Origin: Ampullaceana balthica
Lineage: Eukaryota > Mollusca > Gastropoda > Lymnaeidae
DNA: 64,000 bases
NCBI GenBank assembly: GCA_944989445.1
Contig: CALYLW010001390.1
Location: forward strand, 124,001-188,000
Reading direction: 5' to 3'
The translations under genes and the position numbers were made by a program. The notes beneath the pieces are model-generated. The model saw nothing but the letters and a program-made list of their open reading frames with translations. It did not search any database and had not been told where the DNA came from. Below are positions 44,484 to 55,808 of the stretch, in pieces (the first letter of the stretch is position 1; every line of letters starts with the position of its first letter).

Positions 44484-44608
44484 GTCGCACGATTAAAATA
44501 ATAGTCAACAGATTTTTAAAAAAAATATTTCAATTCATTCATTGAAAAACAATTTAAAAAATAAATTGAAATGTAATTAAAAATAAGTACATGTAATTTA
44601 TATATTGC

Positions 44609-47600
44609 TTATATTAAGGCTTGTCGATAGACTATATATTTGGTTTTTCCGTCTGGTGCAAAAATGAAAAGATTTTTTGGTGACCCAACTCTAGAACATG
44701 CCACATATAGCTGTCCGTGGGCAAAGCATGCTTCCTCAAGTACAATGCCTGCCACTTTTAAAGACTGTCCCTGTGCCTTGTTGATAGACATGGCAAATGC
44801 AAGCCTGATTGGAAACTGGAGGCGCTTGAAATCAAAAGGCATATCTGTTGGTATGAGTGGAATTCTTGGGATGAAGACATCTTCTCCTTTGGCGCAGCCT
44901 GTCAAAATTGTGGCTTCTATTACATGAGGTAAGAGATGCTTGATGCTCAATCGTGTTCCATTGCATAGTTTAGGGGGATCCAAATTTCTCAGAAGTATGA
45001 TAGGAGCTCCGATTTTAAGTTCCAAGTTATGTGATGGCATGCCAGGAGGATCTAATGAATTCAAAAATTCTGTTGGATAGTAAACAGCTTGGGCCGGATC
45101 TGTAACCGTATCAATAGATGTGTAGTTTTTTGAAATGCCTGGTAGAAAATTTTGAATTTGAGAATTGATGCTGTTGACACTTGAATTCTTTGGAGCAAGA
45201 ATGGCCCTTTCGCACAACCACTCAGGATTTTTAAACTGGTCTTGGATGTTTGGAAAAACGGCAAGTTTCAACTCTTCAAGTGACTTTGCTACAGTGCAAA
45301 AATTTGATGGGAAAGAAACTGTTCCTGATGCTGGGTCTACCTGCCACTTTCCATCGCCAAGTTGAAGCAATTGATGTGAGAAGTAGCCTGCTGCATTATC
45401 TCCATGTAAATGGACTCTCATGTTGGTGGTCAGAGTCATTTTCTTGACCTGTTTCCACAGAGTTGAAGCTTTGAGGAAGGCATTCAACTCATCGCTTGGT
45501 GTTGACCTTGGAATGACAGGCAAAGTTTGTCGAAAATCTCCAGCTAATACCACAACTGTTCCTCCCATTAGTTTTGTGTTTCCTTTTAAATCCTGAAGAG
45601 TGTTGTTCAAGGCTTCAAGAGCTCGCTTGTGTGACATTGTACACTCATCCCAGACAATGAGAGAACACTGTTCTAGTACCTTGGCCTTTCCTGATCCTTT
45701 TGATATGTTGCAGGTTACATTCTCAGAATGGTTCATGTTCAAAGGTAACTTGAAGGCAGAATGAGCTGTTCTACCCCCGGCAAGCAATGTTGATGCTATG
45801 CCAGAAGAAGCAACGGCTAGAGCAATACCTTTGTCTCGTCTGATTGTAGCCAAGAGCAAATTGATCACAAATGTTTTACCTGTACCTCCTGGAGCATCAA
45901 GGAATATGATTCCACCTTTTTTTGAGGTAACCAGTTCTAAGATGTGAATGTAGGCAGCTCTTTGATCCTCAACTAAACGTGGTTGATTTTCTGAGACATA
46001 GGTCATCAATTCATTTGTGTTATAATTTTGTTCTCGTAGAATTTCACTATTCTGAAGATTGTTTTCATTTCTTCGAGGCGTTGGTAACCCAAACTGGTCA
46101 AGATTCCTTCCTGACATTGATACACACAAATCCTCCAACAACATAAGACACCTTTTGTAAATCTCATTAGAGAACTCAATTAGCAGTGTTTGATTCTCTC
46201 TCTTGGTTTGCAACATAATGTCCTCACTCAAATATGTTTTAAATGTATCCCAGAGAGCAAGTGGATTAGAAACAGCGCATGTTGTCAGCAAAATTGAAAA
46301 CAGATGTCTCAAACGGGTAGGTGATTGAGATGTACATGCCTCCTCCATGGTCAAGACCCAATGGTGATCGTTTTCTAGTAGCCCTTGCATTTGGCAAGCT
46401 TCCCTAAATGTAGCACACACATGACCATCAACAGTTTTTAAGTCAGTGTAGGATGTTGGTCCTCTAACAACATGAAGTAGCATCCTCAAAAAGAAGCATT
46501 CTGCATTAGATGGGTGAACGGTGTACACACGTCCCAATGCATCTGAAGATTTTATCCCTGGATGATATTCAACATCTGCTCCTTGTTTTCGGCGTTTAAA
46601 TATTTTTTGAGAAGCATTCCAAGTATAGTACCTTGGAACAACACAATAGAGAATGGTTTTTGCAAAGTCGTCTTGTTGGCACAGTTGAAAAAAAGCTGTC
46701 AAAGTTGTTCTTGGTGGCTCCAGAATTTGATGATATATATTTTCTTGGTTGAAGTATACTCTTTGCCCATTTTCAAGATGAACACTCAAGTGAACAACTG
46801 TTGGATACCGTTCATGAATTTGGAAATTCAAAATTCTCCAGACTGCTTCATTACTGCTGATGTAACGACCCATTAGAAATTTTTGCACCTCATCTGGATT
46901 CTCTTGGTTTCCTTCAAGACCAAAAACGGCCTGGTCACTTCCTTTATTGACGTACTTGCAGATGTATTTGATGGCCTTGACAGATTGGCAAGATTCGACA
47001 TTTATGTGAGCTTGAAACATTTTTGTCAAAATTGGAGTGTAGGGAACCACCCATCTGTTGTCCATTTCTATTTCTTGATATGTTGAACCAACCTTCATTT
47101 TGATTTTTGCAGTAAAACCACCATCTCCTGGTTTACGGCGTCTGTACACAGGATAGCCATCTTCACCAGTTTTAGTTTCTTGTATCAAATTCCTTGGATA
47201 TTTTTTTGAGCATTTCCCATCAACCATGCAAGCAGAGTTTCTGTTCAAGTTTCCACAGGGTCCATGCAGCATATTTTTCACAACAATTTCAAACAAAAAA
47301 TTATCTTGTGTAGAGTTTGGTATTTCTGCTGAGATTACATTGTCAATTTGATTAGGTCGTAATTTTTTCATCAGCCAGATTAGGATGTGTGCATGGGGTA
47401 AGCCTCTCTTCTGCCATTCAATTGAGTACATCCAGCATCTCGTTTCACCATAGACATGACTTTTTGTAATGACTCCCATTAATTTTGATAGTTTTCGTTT
47501 GAAGACTCTAGCAACCAAATCATGTCGATCCACTGCTGATTGGCCAGGTAAAAGATGAGCCTGAATTTCTTGCCATAGTGGATTGCATGTAAAGGTGATA

Positions 47601-49378
47601 AACAAATCTGGCCTTCCATAATTTCTGACATAAGTCATAGCATCTTGAGTGTACTCATGCATGTGTCTTGGACTTCCTGTAAATGTTGCTGGCAAGATAA
47701 CCATTTTCCCCAGATCATTTGGATTGGCATCATTTGCAATGGCATCTCTGAGGTGAATGTAGTCTTCAACTCTCAGCTTCTTTTGATTTAGACGGATGTA
47801 GAGCAAGCGTTCACTTTCAATTTTCGCGTACATATCTACGATGAATTGATGGAACAGCTGTCTAAATTTCAAGAGATGGTTATCTTCACCACTGCGAATC
47901 ATGATTCGATATGCATAAAAGTCCATTGCTGTAACCTTTTTACCCAAAACATTGTTTCCCGTGTCTGGGTTTGTCTGAGGAATGCCAAAAGAGTACCCAT
48001 CTTCACCTTGCCAAAACATTAGGGGGTATTGCAGAGCATCATAAGAGCGATGAGTTTCTGCAACTCTTTGGAGAAGGTTGTTTCGCTTTTGAAGGACAAT
48101 GTCACGTCTGTCAAATTCATTTCCTACCATGACAATGGCCACTTCATCAAATGTTGGTACATTGAACCGCCTTTGGTGTTCATGTCTTGGTGCTTTGTCA
48201 GCTCGTATCACAACTTTGTATTCATCAGTTGGCATTCTTTCTAGAGCTGTCTTGAAAATTTGAAGGTAGGCATTGTTTGCATGTAGGAGTTCTTGCAACT
48301 CCAAAACAACATTTTGTTGCAAGTCTGGAAAGTTTGCACATCTTTGTTGGACTTCTCTAGCTTGGTCTCCCATGAAATAGATCTGCAGAAACTGTGGTTC
48401 GCCTTCAGCTGGCAGCAGAGATCCAGCCCTGTGATAAATTTGGCCTTGAACTTTAAATGTTGGCATGAATCCTTGTTCACGAATTTCTTTGCTGGCACCA
48501 AAAGATGTCATTTGAAAGCATGAGTTGTATTTTCTGATGTTGGCTAGGAAGCGTTTAGACGTTTGAGATACACATTGAAGCAAATGATCAAGTGGCTCAG
48601 GTGGATGTTGCAGAGTCTCTAGTTTAACTTTGCCATTTGAACAGCACATTCCAGGGTGCTCATCTTTCCATTTAAATGCACTGCAATGCTTGCAGATCAA
48701 GTTCATCTCACCAATGTTGACCTTTTCATGTTGATGGTATGGAATATCTGGGTCATATTGATGAGCAGCACCTTTTAGGTCTTGCTGCATTTCATTTCTT
48801 CTTCTGTTTAAATTTCCATTTCTCTGGTCTGCAAGTCTTATTTGGGTTTGTTTATTTGTTTCATTTGCTCTTCTCATTGAAGATCTGACTCTTTTTTCAT
48901 CAAGTCTTGCCTGTGCTTGTTTATTGGTTTCATTAGCTCTTCTGATTGAAACTCTTTCTCTCTCATCATCAAGTCTTGCCTGTGTTTGTTCACTGGTTTC
49001 ATTAGCTCTTCTGATTGAAACTCTTTCTCTCTCATCATCAAGTCTTGCCTGTGTTTGTTCACTGGTTTCATTAGCTCTTCTGATTGAAACTCTTTCTCTC
49101 TCATTATCAAGTCTTGCCTGTGTTTGTTCACTGGTTTCATTAGCTCTTCTGATTGAAACTCTTTCTCTCTTATCATCAAGTCTTGTCTGTGTTTGTTCAC
49201 TGGTTTCATTAGCTCTTCTGATTGAAACTCTTTCTCTCTCAACAGCAAGTCTTGCCTGTGTTTGTTCATTCGTTTCATTTTCTCTATGTAAGGCTTGCTT
49301 CTTTGCCGTTTTAGAAACACGACCTAATTGAGTTTTTCTTTTTGGGGGCATGATTTCTCTGAAGAAAGATTGGAACAT
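44609..49378 (-). CDS. Helitron Rep/PIF1-like helicase, uninterrupted 1,589 aa
   Basis: Replication-initiator/helicase protein of a rolling-circle Helitron transposon. Domain order: basic N-terminus (MPPKRK at residue 10, an alternative start at 49351); seven 23-residue repeats (NETSEQTQARLDDERERVSI type, residues ~34-194); a Cys-rich segment (CKHCSAFKWKDEHPGMCC ~240). The Helitron N-terminal domain follows (YPLMFWQGEDGYSFGI; RPDLFITFTCNPLWQEI). The HUH nuclease motif RGLPHAHILIWL lies at ~660 and the two-tyrosine motif KYICKYVNKG at ~810. The SF1B PIF1-type helicase has Walker A GGTGKT at ~1165, Walker B WDEC at ~1243, GDFRQTLPV, and the C-terminal FAMSINKAQGQSL and YVACSRV motifs. Length and motif set match complete Helitron proteins. 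No stop or frameshift, so recent activity is possible (inference). Confidence 0.95.
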   Translation of the reverse strand: MFQSFFREIMPPKRKTQLGRVSKTAKKQALHRENETNEQTQARLAVERERVSIRRANETSEQTQTRLDDKRERVSIRRANETSEQTQARLDNERERVSIRRANETSEQTQARLDDERERVSIRRANETSEQTQARLDDERERVSIRRANETNKQAQARLDEKRVRSSMRRANETNKQTQIRLADQRNGNLNRRRNEMQQDLKGAAHQYDPDIPYHQHEKVNIGEMNLICKHCSAFKWKDEHPGMCCSNGKVKLETLQHPPEPLDHLLQCVSQTSKRFLANIRKYNSCFQMTSFGASKEIREQGFMPTFKVQGQIYHRAGSLLPAEGEPQFLQIYFMGDQAREVQQRCANFPDLQQNVVLELQELLHANNAYLQIFKTALERMPTDEYKVVIRADKAPRHEHQRRFNVPTFDEVAIVMVGNEFDRRDIVLQKRNNLLQRVAETHRSYDALQYPLMFWQGEDGYSFGIPQTNPDTGNNVLGKKVTAMDFYAYRIMIRSGEDNHLLKFRQLFHQFIVDMYAKIESERLLYIRLNQKKLRVEDYIHLRDAIANDANPNDLGKMVILPATFTGSPRHMHEYTQDAMTYVRNYGRPDLFITFTCNPLWQEIQAHLLPGQSAVDRHDLVARVFKRKLSKLMGVITKSHVYGETRCWMYSIEWQKRGLPHAHILIWLMKKLRPNQIDNVISAEIPNSTQDNFLFEIVVKNMLHGPCGNLNRNSACMVDGKCSKKYPRNLIQETKTGEDGYPVYRRRKPGDGGFTAKIKMKVGSTYQEIEMDNRWVVPYTPILTKMFQAHINVESCQSVKAIKYICKYVNKGSDQAVFGLEGNQENPDEVQKFLMGRYISSNEAVWRILNFQIHERYPTVVHLSVHLENGQRVYFNQENIYHQILEPPRTTLTAFFQLCQQDDFAKTILYCVVPRYYTWNASQKIFKRRKQGADVEYHPGIKSSDALGRVYTVHPSNAECFFLRMLLHVVRGPTSYTDLKTVDGHVCATFREACQMQGLLENDHHWVLTMEEACTSQSPTRLRHLFSILLTTCAVSNPLALWDTFKTYLSEDIMLQTKRENQTLLIEFSNEIYKRCLMLLEDLCVSMSGRNLDQFGLPTPRRNENNLQNSEILREQNYNTNELMTYVSENQPRLVEDQRAAYIHILELVTSKKGGIIFLDAPGGTGKTFVINLLLATIRRDKGIALAVASSGIASTLLAGGRTAHSAFKLPLNMNHSENVTCNISKGSGKAKVLEQCSLIVWDECTMSHKRALEALNNTLQDLKGNTKLMGGTVVVLAGDFRQTLPVIPRSTPSDELNAFLKASTLWKQVKKMTLTTNMRVHLHGDNAAGYFSHQLLQLGDGKWQVDPASGTVSFPSNFCTVAKSLEELKLAVFPNIQDQFKNPEWLCERAILAPKNSSVNSINSQIQNFLPGISKNYTSIDTVTDPAQAVYYPTEFLNSLDPPGMPSHNLELKIGAPIILLRNLDPPKLCNGTRLSIKHLLPHVIEATILTGCAKGEDVFIPRIPLIPTDMPFDFKRLQFPIRLAFAMSINKAQGQSLKVAGIVLEEACFAHGQLYVACSRVGSPKNLFIFAPDGKTKYIVYRQALI
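48797..49279 (-). repeat. 69-bp coding tandem repeat in the Helitron gene
   Basis: Seven in-frame 69-bp units encoding NETSEQTQARLDDERERVSI plus RRA. Middle units are nearly identical at DNA level, the outer ones diverged. Long frames on the opposite strand here are shadows of this periodicity. Confidence 0.93.
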
Positions 49379-50213
49379 AATAGCTTATATATTGTTTTAG
49401 TGTACAACTGCTTTTAAGTATTTCCCTTTGTTAAAACTTTCTTCTTAAATACCATACTGAAGGTTCCCCCCCCCTTTTAGCATCAATAAACTTATAAGTA
49501 ACTTAGATAAATAAGTAACTTATAAGTAAATTATTAAATTAGTTTAAATTTTGCTACCCCATGACTATTTGTTTAATTCGGACACATCAATTGTGTTTAG
49601 ACATTTGTAAAACAGGTGAAGTGTTAATTTAAGTTTTGGATATATAATTTGTTTAGTGATATTTTGTATTGATTATAAGATCCAAAAAAAATATTCAGAA
49701 GAGATTTATTTAATTTAACCTTCACAAGATCAATAAATATATGTATTTAATTCATCCTTCTTAACATCAATGAACAGATGAATTTAATTTATTCCATTAG
49801 CACCACTAAATGGCTGAAAGGTATTAGATAAGCTAATATATAAACTTGTTTACTACTTCAAGTTTGGTTAGGTAGGGTTAGTTATTGTAAAATCTTAAAG
49901 AACACATTCTAAAGAGATTAATTTCATTTGTTCTTCTTAAGAATGTCAAGTTCTAATGATTTTTATGACTCACAAGGCTTCAACTCAATAAGTAAAAACA
50001 CCATCAGAAGAATCAATATTTTAATTGAACAAAGAAATCCTTCAAGGCAAAATAATAACAACACTGTGCGTGCTCTCCGCTACAAAATCGTCCCTCTAGC
50101 ATATCTCTCTATTGACGTCATCCCACACCAAACTACGTCACACCAAGCATGTGTCAAAATAGTGCGCACTGTGCAACAGTCAAACATTGACATTCCCAAA
50201 GCGGGAAAACCCC
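49379..50213. other. Upstream flank of Helitron gene
   Basis: The Helitron 5' end for this copy was not identified. 49,928-50,213 has an open plus frame of low support and the phrase GTGCGCACTGTGCAACAG. No promoter recognised. Confidence 0.4.
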
Positions 50214-50400
50214 ATCTAATATATAAAGATGAAAGTTTGTTTGTTTGTTTCTTTTGTTTGTTTCTTTTGTTTGTTTTGTTACTCATAGAATGCCACACCG
50301 TTGGACCTAGGTGCTGAAATTTTGCATGGGACCCTCATTTGACCCGGGACAGGTCATAGGCTATGTAGTTTTTTTTCTTATATAAAAAACTGACTCATCA
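50214..50400 (+). mobile_element. Helitron-type 5' terminus, plus orientation
   Basis: A|TCTAATATATAAAGATGAA followed by AGTTTGTTTGTTTG and ACACCGTTGGACC...GCTGAAATTTTGCATGGG. The same ~160-bp start occurs in minus orientation at 52611 and 55808. TC start and preceding A fit Helitron rules. Confidence 0.65.
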
Positions 50401-52611
50401 CTAATTGAATTCTCCAATTTCGCGTGTAGGTAGAAGCATGAAACTTTGGGAAGTTGTTGAGTAGCCTCTCACGACGATCATTTGCGTAAAAAAGTTGCAA
50501 TTCAGTCATGGGGGCCGGGGGCACAAAGACGTTTTTTTCATTATATGGGCTATATGAAAATTGATATTTAAATATTTTTTTTGCTCGTTACCACCACGGA
50601 AGTGTACTTAACAACCACCCAGAGTTTTATGCTTCTAACTACACGGAATTAGTGATCTTTAGGTTCACTTGTGTTAAGTTTAATGACTTTCTTAATAAGT
50701 TCGTTAGCTAAAGTTTAAATAGTTAATTTGTTTAGCTTATGTAAACATAAAATTATGTAAACATGAAATGACAACATAGGTCCTAGGCCTTTATATGCAT
50801 GTCAAGATCATTGATTCTTAACTTTAATAAGTAAGTTTATAGTAATGAGCAAGTTTTATTATGTTGTTGAAAATATTCAAATAGTTATTTGTTAAGTATG
50901 TATGTGTATGCAACGATTTACTTTCTTCTTATTTTTTTTGCATTTCTCTTGATTAACTTCATTTAGTGCCCTCCCCTTTTCTATACTAATAAAAGCCTAA
51001 GCCCCCTCTCACTAATTGTCCAACTTCCCATTTGACTAAAAGTCTGTAAAATTTACGAATCATACTAAAAACAATTAAGCACGACTCAACTCTGAACTAA
51101 AAGTAATGAGTAAAAATCGCCCTTTATCTAATTTCCAGAAACAAAAACAGGAATTTTTTTTTACAAAATATAATGTCTTATCTCAAAACGGGAATCAAAA
51201 AAGAATTGTATCCCTTGGTGAAACAGCAACATATAAGATTTTGGAATCCATCGCTAAATGGACCGTTTTGTAGAAAGGGACAAAAGTGAACAAATTATAG
51301 TCAATTTTTAGTCAATTAAAGTTAATTTAAAGGCGGGCGCTTAAAATGAAGTCTTATAATGCAGTACTGCTCCAAAAATAAATTGTATACTTTTTGATAG
51401 TCTTTATTTATTAGTGTTTTAATATGGAAATGATATATAATGCTTTTTTATATTTGTCTCTATGTTATACGATTTAAATTTACGGCTTTTATGTAATAGG
51501 TATAATTTTAAAAAATGAATTCAAGTGATGTTTTGGGTCATGTTTCCCGATGGGACATCATAGTTTGTAAATTATATTTCAAACACCAGATTTAGTTTCT
51601 GCAAAATAAATAAATTATTTACGAAATAGGAAAAAAAGATGCTATGTTTGACTAAACATCTATTTTTAAAATGGCTTTTGTTATTCCGCAACAGCGTAAT
51701 GACCATGGCATATTCAATTCGCCGCCCAACTTAATTAATTGCTTATAGGTTCACTTGTATTGAGTTTAATATGCTTATGTTTATAAGTCCGGTAGAAAGG
51801 TTTAAATTGTAAATTTATAGAGCGTATGTAATAAAAAAAACACAGCATTGGTCGTAGGCTTTTATATGCATGTAATATTCCTTGATGATTTACTTTAATA
51901 ATTAAATTTAAGGGATTGAGCAAGTAAAATAAGCAAGAAAAATTAATATAGAACACGCAACAAATTTTAAGAAAAACAAACGTATAGTTCCTCTAAATTA
52001 CGATTAAGCTTTTTTGACTTGGGCAATTTCTTTTATTTGTTTAAATTAAAATTTGAGTCATTAGAAACAACATAATAAAACTCTTAATTTAAAAATAAAT
52101 ACCATACATCGTGTGACAAATGTAATGAAATAGTGTTAACAGATCTATAATATCAAGAAAGTATTTGTATAAAAGGCCACTGTTTTGTACCGCAAGGCCA
52201 AAACAAATATGAATGTTATAATAATAAAATTACACTGCTCACTTTTAGATGCGTACACGAAAAGGTGCGCACCGTAATTTGACAATAAAAGATTTTTGAA
52301 AGCGCACAGCTAAAAATAAAGTATTGTAAAAAATAACGCACCAAAATGAACTCGTTTTGAATGCCCGCATGAAGCTGTTCAATATCGAAATGAGAATTTA
52401 TTTTGTCTTTATTTGGCTCTACATTTTCTGATTATGGGCCCCCTTACCCTAGGGGTGGTCACCTGGGGTTGAAACATAGCCTACGACCTGTCTAGGGTCG
52501 AATGAGAGCCCCATGCAAAATTTCAGCATCCTGGGTCCAACGGTGTGGATTTCCATTGGTAACAAACACACAAACAAACAAACACACAAACTTTCATCTT
52601 TATATATTAGA
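50401..52611 (-). mobile_element. Non-autonomous Helitron mosaic, minus orientation, 5' end at 52611
   Basis: Minus-strand TCTAATATATAAAGATGAAA begins at 52611. 51,300-52,611 is a diverged direct repeat of 54,490-55,808. 50,640-50,860 is a further copy of an internal block also at 51,745-51,930 and 54,920-55,105. Opposing 5' ends at 50214 and 52611 make the block look like a 2.4-kb element with ~130-bp inverted termini. No clear 3' hairpin was found for it. Confidence 0.6.
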
Positions 52612-52613
52612 TA

Positions 52614-55600
52614 CTAGAAATGTACCCGCGCTTCTGCAGCGGGAGTGTACTGCTCTATAAGTTTGAATACGTAGTTGAAAATAAGCTAATAACTATATGT
52701 TTAGTATATATGTGTATGCGACGATTTAAGTTCGGCCTTCTTGTTATAATATAACTAAATGTTGTGCTTTCTCATGGAATGCAACTTTCAGTTGCTCAGA
52801 AATATACTTATGAAAAATGTAATTCTCTAATTCTGAGACAATTTTACCCAATAATAAATGGAGCTTTGAAACGTAACAAACGATTTGAAAAGGGCATTAT
52901 TTTAATTTAAAATACTGCAAACAAACATTTCACATTGCTATAGATTCAACGTATAAAGAGATTACATTCGGAATGAAACTCATGTAGCTTTTAATACGCT
53001 AATAGAACTGAAGGGAAGAAGGTAAAATGAATCAATACAAAACCAAATTAAAATACATCAAACGTATTTTTATAATTTTTTCATATTTGTCCCCTTCATC
53101 AAATTGGTCCCATTTAGCGATTGTTTTCCAAATATTATATGTTGCTGTTTCACCAAGGCATTCAATTCTTTGTTGATTTCCGTTTTCAGATAAGACATTA
53201 TATTTTGTAAAGTATATCATTAAGCCAACTTTTTCTCTTTCTAGGCTCCCTTTTTCCCTGTTTTTTTCCCTGGAAATTAGATAATTTATTTGTCAAGTAT
53301 ATTTAATATTGATCCATTCGCTTAAAAACGTATGTGGAACGAAGATATAAATTTAAAAAAAAATATTTTGGAATCCTGGAAAGAAATGAGTGGACATTTT
53401 CACTTCCCATTGAGGTAAAAATTCAAATTAGGTATGATATTTATGATAACTTAAGTTTAGTATAGATATATCCATTGATCCAGCAGTCAAATATTATACT
53501 GTCATAATTTAGCTGATATAAGAAAAGGCAATTTTTACTCAACATTACTTTTAGATCAGAGTTCAGTCGTGCTTAATTTATTATAGTATGAGTCTGAAAA
53601 TTTACAGACTTTTATTCAAATAGGAAGTTGGACCATTAGTGAGAGGGGGCTTAGGTTTTATTAGTAGGCACTAAATGAAGGTAATCAAGAGATATAAAAA
53701 AATATTAAGAAAGTCTCTCTTTTCTTTATAAACTTTAAACACACTTTTTAGAGTGGATATATTTTTATAATACTATTCCTATATATCAGAAATTTTAAAA
53801 ATTGTTATAAGAAAAGAAAATTCAACTTCTAATGTTCATTACTAATGAGTTGATTTCACTTAGAGAATTGGTTTTCTCATAAAACTCACTTACAATTTTA
53901 AGGGTACTAAATAAGGTTAACAGCCAGTTTTTTTTTAAAAATTGACGACAACTGCCGTCATGTAAAAAACTTATTTTATTTATGACCCCACATCGTTAAA
54001 CTATTCAAAGTAATGAAATATTTTTAACAGCAGGTGTTAGTTAAGGAACTACGCTCCCATCTTCTCTCTAAAAGGCAATAGCTGCTTATACTAAAGTGCT
54101 AATAAGGGGCCGTCCATAAAGTACGTCACGCTATTTTTGACCATTTTTAACTCCCCCCTCCCCCCTGTCACAAAAAGCCACAAATCTGGGACCCCCCCCC
54201 CTAAAGTATGTAACACTTTCGAACAAAAATTTTGTTTTTTATTAACAAAATAATTAAAATTTAATATAAAAAACCGTGACGTCACACATGGCCAGACCCC
54301 CCCCTCCCCCTGTCACAAACTGTCAAAATTTCTTACACCCCCTCCCCCCACTGGAGCGTCACGTACTTTATGGACCACCCCTAAAGTAAATTATAAATGT
54401 TTATAAGTGTAATGAAGTTTCCAAAAGAATTTAAAGAAACTAACTCAATCTTATTTAAAAAGCTTGCAATGAAATGTGCGCACCATTTTTAGTCAATGAA
54501 AGTTAACTTAAGGGCGGGCGCTTAAAATGAAATCTTGTAATGCAGTACTGCTTTAAAAATAAATTGTATACTTTTTGATAGTCTTTATTAATTAGTGTTT
54601 TAATATGGAAATGATATATAATTCTTTTATATATTTGTGTCTATGTTATACGATTTTAATTTACGTCTTTTATGTAATTGGTATAATTTTAAAACGAATT
54701 CAAGTATGCTTTGGATCATCTTTCCCGATAGGACATAATTGTTTGTAAATTATATTTCAAACACCAGATTTAGTTTCTGAAAAATAAATAAATTATTTAC
54801 GAAATTGAAAAAAAAGATGATAGGTTTGACTAAACATCTATTTTTAAAATGGCTTTTGTTATTCCGCTACAGCGTAATGACCATGTCATATTCAATTCGC
54901 CGCCCAACTTAATTGATTTTAGGTTCACTTGTATTGAGTTTAATATACTTCTATTTATAAGTCCGGTAGAAAGGTTTAAATTGTAAATTTATTTAGCTTA
55001 TGTAATAAAAAAAAACCCACAGCATTGGTCGTAGGCTTTTATAGGCATGTAATAATCATTGATGATTAACTTTAATAAGTAAATTTAAGGGATTGAGCCA
55101 GTAAAATAAGCAAGAAAAATTAATAAAGAACACGCAACAAATTTTAAGAAAAACAAAACGTATAGTTCCTCTAAATTACGATTAAGCTTTTTTGACTTGG
55201 GAAATTTCTTTCCACATAAAATACCCTCACATAATTAGTATTTGTTTAAATTAAAATTTGAGTTATTAGAAACAACATAATAAAACTCTTAATTTAAAAA
55301 TAAATACCATGCATCGTGTGACAAATGTAATGAAATAGTTTTGACAGATCTATAATATAAAGAAAGTATTTGTATAAAAGGCCACTGTTTTGTACCGCAA
55401 GGCCAAAACAAATATGAATGTTATTATAATAAAATTACACTGCTCAATTTAAGACGCGTACACGAAAAGGTGCGCACCGTAATTTGACAATAAAAGATTT
55501 TTGAAAGCGCACAGCTCAAAATAAAGTATTTTTTATAAAAAAAAACGCACCAAAATGAACTCGTTTTGAATGCCCGCATGAAGCTGTTCAATATCGAAAT

Positions 55601-55808
55601 TAGAATTTATTTTGTCTTTATTTGGCTCTACATTTTCTGATTATGGGCCCCCTTACCCTAGGGGTGGTCACCTGGGGTTGAAACATAGCCTACGACCTGT
55701 CTAGGGTCGAATGAGAGCCCCATGCAAAATTTCAGCATCCTGGGTCCAACGGTGTGGAATTCCATTGGTAACAAACAAACACACAAACTTTCATCTTTAT
55801 ATATTAGA
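52614..55808 (-). mobile_element. Non-autonomous Helitron, both ends visible
   Basis: The 5' end (minus) TCTAATATATAAAGATGAAA starts at 55808 and is preceded by A. The 3' end is hairpin CCCGC/GCGGG (52625-52629 and 52639-52643), seven bases, then CTAG at 52617-52614 followed by T. 3,195 bp, including a nested MITE at 54106-54381. Only a decayed short frame remains (MIYFTKYNVLSENGNQQRIE, 53,032-53,220), also present inverted at 51,165-51,290. Confidence 0.78.
54106..54381. mobile_element. GGGGCCGTCCAT MITE, complete, TAA TSD
   Basis: Inverted ends GGGGCCGTCCATAAAGTACG and CGTACTTTATGGACCACCCC, flanked by TAA (54103-54105, 54382-54384). 276 bp. PIF/Harbinger-like target size; superfamily inferred from TSD only. 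Carries TGACGTCA at 54277. Confidence 0.85.

Noticed and set aside
48874..49320. 148-codon minus frame (KHRQDLMMREKEFQSEELMK repeats)
   Set aside because: Alternative frame of the same 69-bp Helitron repeat; the 1,589-codon frame carries the domain motifs.
48924..49331. 135-codon plus-strand frame (VSLALLIETLSLS repeats)
   Set aside because: Mirror of the 69-bp coding repeat of the Helitron gene on the other strand.
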